From Photobacterium sanctipauli (GTDB lineage: Bacteria > Pseudomonadota > Gammaproteobacteria > Enterobacterales > Vibrionaceae): a DNA stretch of 64,000 bases. The DNA is taken from contig NZ_PYMA01000014.1 in NCBI RefSeq assembly GCF_003026495.1, forward strand, positions 62,001 through 126,000. Reading direction: 5' to 3'. The notes under the pieces were generated by a model. The model was given only the letters and a program-made list of their open reading frames with translations. It had not been told where the DNA came from and searched no databases. Shown piece after piece: positions 60,632 to 64,000 of the stretch (positions are counted from its first letter, which is position 1; each line of letters starts with the position of its first letter). A program made the position numbers and the translations under genes.

Positions 60632-61501
60632 CTAATGATGGTTTTTAACATATTCCATAAAGGCACGATCTGCGACGGACAAGTAACCGTTTTTGCGCCA
60701 TGCAATGGCAATATTAAGGTAAACAGGTTGCTTAAATGGGATAGGGACAATCCCTGCTTCGTACTCGGTCACCATATCGAGTAGAGCGGCAATAGCAAAG
60801 TCGTTTCTCACTATTCGCAATATCATTGGCAGCAAGTTGGTTTCAAACGCGATTTGTGGTTGGTAGTTATATTCTTCGCAGATCCGGTCGATATACTCGC
60901 GGTGAAAGTAGCCGGCTTTAAACATCACAAGCTCTTGCTTGAAAAAAGTATCGAAGTCTATGCTCTTTTCCTTCGCTAAAGGATTGTCTGGGCTAACGGC
61001 AGCGACCATCTGGGTGGTGATGAGCCGCTCAGTTGAGAGGCTTTCTGGTATTTCGCTACAGTGGATCACGCCCAAATCCAGCTCCTTGCTGATGAGCATC
61101 TGCCGTATAGTTTCGGTACCCGCCTCGACGATGGTCAGTTTTAAATCGGGGTACTGACTTTTAAATCCCATCAAAATCTCTGGCAGGTAGTAGGAGCCCA
61201 GCGAGCTCGGTACGCCAAGTTTTACCTCGCCGATAGTCAGCCCTTTTAGCTCTTCCATAGCGGTGGTCGCATCTTGGACATTTTGCAAGATTAACTTGGC
61301 GTGATGTAGCAGCACTTCACCTTCGGGAGTGAGCACCACACGTCGATCGTTACGGTCAAACAGCGTGATCCCCAACTGTTCTTCAAATTTCTTAATCGCA
61401 ATACTCAGTGCTGGCTGAGCAATGTGCAGCACTTGCGCGGCTTTGGTGAAATTGCCGCATTCGGCAAGCGTTTTGAAATAAGACAGTTGACGGATATCCA
61501 T
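60632..61501 (-). CDS. LysR family transcriptional regulator
   Basis: 289 residues. The HTH is FKTLAECGNFTKAAQVLHIA with QPALSIAIKKFEEQLGITLF (about 8-47), and a CynR/CbbR-type effector domain follows with LTIGEVKLGVPSSLGSYYLP at its start. It is divergent from the MFS gene, 100 bp apart, resembling the E. coli ynfL-ynfM arrangement; the MFS exporter is the most likely target. Confidence 0.9.
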   Translation of the reverse strand: MDIRQLSYFKTLAECGNFTKAAQVLHIAQPALSIAIKKFEEQLGITLFDRNDRRVVLTPEGEVLLHHAKLILQNVQDATTAMEELKGLTIGEVKLGVPSSLGSYYLPEILMGFKSQYPDLKLTIVEAGTETIRQMLISKELDLGVIHCSEIPESLSTERLITTQMVAAVSPDNPLAKEKSIDFDTFFKQELVMFKAGYFHREYIDRICEEYNYQPQIAFETNLLPMILRIVRNDFAIAALLDMVTEYEAGIVPIPFKQPVYLNIAIAWRKNGYLSVADRAFMEYVKNHH

Positions 61502-61601
61502 AACTATATCTTTTATTTATAGAGTTAATAGTTTTAATATATTTTCACTATTGCCGCTAAATTGCTAGTTTTTCAGTAGGATAATTAACGAGCAATTGAT
61601 C

Positions 61602-62801
61602 ATGATAGATATCAAAACCCCCGAATACCGACGTGCCAGTTTGGCCTTGTGTCTTGGTTCTTTTTTGATCTTTTGCAACCTATACCTATTCCAGCCCATG
61701 CTACCGCTGATGGCCGAGCAGTTTGCTGTTGCTGCAACCACCGTTAACTGGCTGGTTGCAGCGAGCACAATGGCGCTGGCCGTGATGCTTGTGCCGTGGG
61801 CTGTGTTGTCTGAGCGAATAGGGCGACGTGAAGTCATGCTAATTAGCTTAACGTTGCTACCTATCATCGGCTTTATGATGGTCTTCCTTGAATCGCTATG
61901 GGCACTAAGTATTGCTCGAGCCCTGATGGGGGCTTCACTCGCAGGCTTTGCTGCGGTAGCTGTGGCATATATGGCTGAAGAATTTACCCCTAAAGCACTC
62001 ATGTTGACCGTCGGCGGTTATGTGAGTGCCAATTCGTTGGGCGGCATTGTTGGCCGTATTAGTGGTGGTTTTGTTGCCGACAACTTCGGTTGGCAGGCGG
62101 CTGTCATTATGATGGCTGTATTCAGTTTGGTTGTGGCATTAGTGGTGTACCGTTTATTACCAAAGCAGCAGCATTTTACGACGTCGAAGGGGCAATTGCG
62201 TAATCAGACCTACAGTGTTGTCCATCATTTACGTAATCGTACGCTGTGGTTTGCCATGATGATTGGGGGGGTAAACTTTGCGCTTTTCGTTAACTTGTAT
62301 TCGGTAATGGGGTTTCGCTTGGTGGCCGAGCCTTACTCCGTACCCGTGAGTTGGGCGTCTATGATTTTCCTTTGTTACCTGAGTGGTACGGTAACGGCAA
62401 ACCTGAGCGGTCGCTGGACCCAACGTTACAGCGCCGTATCTGGAATGGTATTGGGGACCACCATCAGTGGGGTGGGGATGTGGCTGGCATTAATTGAGTC
62501 GATCCCCGCGATGTTGGCCAGCTTGCTGCTGATCAGTTCTGGTGCTTTCTTTACCCACTCATTGGCTTATGGCTGGGTGAGCCAGCGAGCAAAAACAGCC
62601 AAGGCAACGGCAACCGCGCTTTATCTGGTTCACTATTATGCGGGTGGTAGTTTGGGGGGCTTCTTCCTTATAGGTTGTTGGCAGTTTTATGGTTGGATGG
62701 GAGTCGTAACTGGTGGAACGGTGCTGTATGCTCTGATTTACCTGCTGTGCTTCCGCTTGCAAAATTTGACGAAAGAAGAGCAGAGCCCAGTCGCTATCTA
62801 G
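61602..62801 (+). CDS. MFS transporter (YnfM-like)
   Basis: About 399 residues from ATG at 61602; TTG at 61596 adds two. Twelve membrane helices are visible, with the MFS motif A region PWAVLSERIGRREVMLISL between helices 2 and 3 and a GxxxSGG-like ISGGFVADNFGW before helix 6. It is likely a drug or metabolite exporter of the DHA family. Its stop codon lies in the first unit of a 16-bp tandem repeat, and a terminator follows. Confidence 0.88.
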   Translation: MIDIKTPEYRRASLALCLGSFLIFCNLYLFQPMLPLMAEQFAVAATTVNWLVAASTMALAVMLVPWAVLSERIGRREVMLISLTLLPIIGFMMVFLESLWALSIARALMGASLAGFAAVAVAYMAEEFTPKALMLTVGGYVSANSLGGIVGRISGGFVADNFGWQAAVIMMAVFSLVVALVVYRLLPKQQHFTTSKGQLRNQTYSVVHHLRNRTLWFAMMIGGVNFALFVNLYSVMGFRLVAEPYSVPVSWASMIFLCYLSGTVTANLSGRWTQRYSAVSGMVLGTTISGVGMWLALIESIPAMLASLLLISSGAFFTHSLAYGWVSQRAKTAKATATALYLVHYYAGGSLGGFFLIGCWQFYGWMGVVTGGTVLYALIYLLCFRLQNLTKEEQSPVAI

Positions 62802-62827
62802 GGCAAACAGAATCTAGGGCAAACAGA
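62796..62827 (+). repeat. 16-bp tandem duplication at the MFS gene end
   Basis: ATCTAGGGCAAACAGA occurs twice without a gap (62796-62811 and 62812-62827). The TAG stop of the MFS gene is in the first copy. Confidence 0.9.
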
Positions 62828-62832
62828 CCCTA
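62815..62832. repeat. Palindromic element related to 31329-31346
   Basis: TAGGGCAAACAGACCCTA matches the hairpin at 31329-31346 at 16 of 18 bases, with a shorter stem here. Confidence 0.5.
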
Positions 62833-62860
62833 ACCACTTGGCCGGATTAACATGGAATAC

Positions 62861-62893
62861 AACAAGGGCGTGCCTTAACACGCCCTTTGTTAC
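62861..62893. terminator. Bidirectional intrinsic terminator
   Basis: A stem AACAAGGGCGTG/CACGCCCTTTGTT with loop CCTTAA lies between the convergent MFS and chemotaxis receptor genes. Confidence 0.85.
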
Positions 62894-62894
62894 T

Positions 62895-64000
62895 TTAGAA
62901 CTTAAATTGTCCCACAACCCGATCAAGCTCTTGCGCCATTTCTGTTACTTGCTTACTTGCCGTCGAGGATTGATCGACGGCGCTGGCGGTACTGGTCGCC
63001 AGTTCTGCAATACGGATAATGTTCTTATCAATTTCGGCAGAAACAGCGGCTTGTTGCTCTGATGCAGAAGCAATTTGCAGGCTCTTGTCCGAGATACCAG
63101 TGATTGCTTCGGTAATTCGATTGACGGCCTCAGTGGCTTCTTGGGTTTGCTCTACGGTAGAAACGGCCAGCTGCTGGCTTTCTTCCATAAGGGCAACACT
63201 TTGGCTAACCCCGGCGTGAAGCCGCTCGATGGTTTGCTCTATTTCCTCGGTAGAGCTGTGTGTACGCTGGGCTAGCAGGCGCACTTCATCGGCTACGACT
63301 GCAAACCCGCGGCCATATTCCCCTGCGCGTGCCGCTTCAATCGCGGCATTTAATGCGAGCAGGTTGGTTTGGTCGGTAATGTCACGGATCACCGAAATCA
63401 CCTTGTTGATGCTGTTGCTCTCCGCCTCTAGAGCCTGAATTTGGTGTTGTGCCGATTGAATCTGGCTGGCGAGAGATTCAATGGCTGTGCCAGCCTGTTG
63501 GCTGATGGCCAGGCTTTGTTGTGCATTTTGCTTACCGTGCTCGGCAGAATCGGCGGCATCGGCGATATTACTGGCGATTTCGTTGCTGGTTGCCAGCAAT
63601 TCGTTAATGGAAGTGGCGACATTGGCAGATTCTGATTGCTGCTGCTGGGCATTGGTCAAACTGTTGTTAGCCGAGGCGCTTGACTCGTCAGCACTTGTTG
63701 AGAGTTGCTTAGAGATTGAAGCGACATTTTGAATGATAGCTTGAAGCTTGTTGGCAAACTGGTCGAATGATTGGCTTAGTTTGGCAAATTCATCCTTACC
63801 GTTGTCATTCATGCGAACAGTTAAATCACCATCGCCGCTGGCAATGTCTTCCATTACTTGGTTAACACTTTTTAAGCGGCTCGAAATTCTACGGCTTATC
63901 ATGATCAGGGTTATCACCATGGTTAGGGTAACCAAGGTGCCAGCAACCATCAGCGCTAACTTCTCATTGTTCTGCTCATCATTAATGGTTTGAACGATAG
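62895..64000 (-). CDS. Methyl-accepting chemotaxis protein, C-terminal part (5' end beyond window)
   Basis: The frame is open to base 64000, so the sensor domain lies outside; the ATG at 63950 is internal. Seen here are the second membrane helix ([20 protein letters not shown]), a HAMP domain (about the next 55 residues), and the signalling hairpin with the highly conserved tip around [20 protein letters not shown] and [17 protein letters not shown]. The C-terminus ends in VVGQFKF, without the NWETF pentapeptide that tethers CheR/CheB in some receptors. Ligand unknown. Confidence 0.93.
   Translation of the reverse strand, partial: IVQTINDEQNNEKLALMVAGTLVTLTMVITLIMISRRISSRLKSVNQVMEDIASGDGDLTVRMNDNGKDEFAKLSQSFDQFANKLQAIIQNVASISKQLSTSADESSASANNSLTNAQQQQSESANVATSINELLATSNEIASNIADAADSAEHGKQNAQQSLAISQQAGTAIESLASQIQSAQHQIQALEAESNSINKVISVIRDITDQTNLLALNAAIEAARAGEYGRGFAVVADEVRLLAQRTHSSTEEIEQTIERLHAGVSQSVALMEESQQLAVSTVEQTQEATEAVNRITEAITGISDKSLQIASASEQQAAVSAEIDKNIIRIAELATSTASAVDQSSTASKQVTEMAQELDRVVGQFKF

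Overview
The window looks like chromosomal DNA of a marine gamma-proteobacterium of the Vibrionaceae (Photobacterium, Vibrio or Grimontia type). The main reasons are the DUF2947 protein, the YggN-like protein, the DcuC, YdiJ and YgiQ homologues, a ToxR-type membrane regulator, the tRNA Cys-Gly-Leu-Gly cluster, and the 'ATACCCAAG..CTTCAAGGT' inverted repeat common in this family. No integrase, transposase, phage module or CRISPR array is visible. The genus is inferred, not proven.

Layout. 1-2414: end of a sugar-acid operon (Na+/solute symporter, KDG kinase, KDPG aldolase), probably the tail of an alginate or pectin degradation locus. 2597-4802: a degenerate 5'-nucleotidase-like lipoprotein, four tRNA genes and a small outer-membrane barrel. 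4993-8242: 5-oxoprolinase genes pxpABC followed by a gamma-glutamylcyclotransferase-like gene, a coherent 5-oxoproline module. 8290-11959: DUF3108 protein, acyl-CoA synthetase, a small unknown, DUF2947. 12057-16736: an operon of TonB-dependent receptor, YfiR and a CHASE8/HAMP/PAS/GGDEF diguanylate cyclase. 17084-21874: pirin, FadL with a good FadR operator, and a divergent surface esterase lipoprotein. 21931-33867: VRR-NUC nuclease, Nudix-PAP2 fusion, D-2-hydroxyglutarate dehydrogenase, aquaporin, LysR, CDF-like protein, NYN nuclease, YggN and small unknowns.

33986-43045: a metal-acquisition locus. Nine genes on the minus strand (PepSY membrane protein, DUF2271, DUF4198, two small proteins, a ZnuA/C/B-like ABC transporter and a second, ligand-poor binding protein) face a TonB-dependent siderophore-type receptor. 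A Fur box lies in front of each arm. 43163-45559: YgiQ radical SAM enzyme.

46329-49647: an unusual unit. A secreted peptide of 65 mature residues, of which 18 are Lys and 18 Tyr, is followed by a strong hairpin and a split MacAB-type transporter (adaptor, permease, ATPase). This is the best candidate here for an undescribed system. 49690-56046: LysR with a flavodoxin-SnoaL fusion, an outer-membrane protein, a Crp/Fnr regulator, a DUF1254 protein and another LysR. 56259-58789: an orphan type IV pilin, a secreted protein made almost wholly of EER[RQK] tetrads, and a ToxR-like regulator overlapping a small GxW (lipocalin-like) periplasmic partner, similar in layout to VtrA/VtrC or ToxR/ToxS. 58928-64000: DcuC, LysR and divergent MFS exporter, and the C-terminal part of a chemotaxis receptor that runs off the window.
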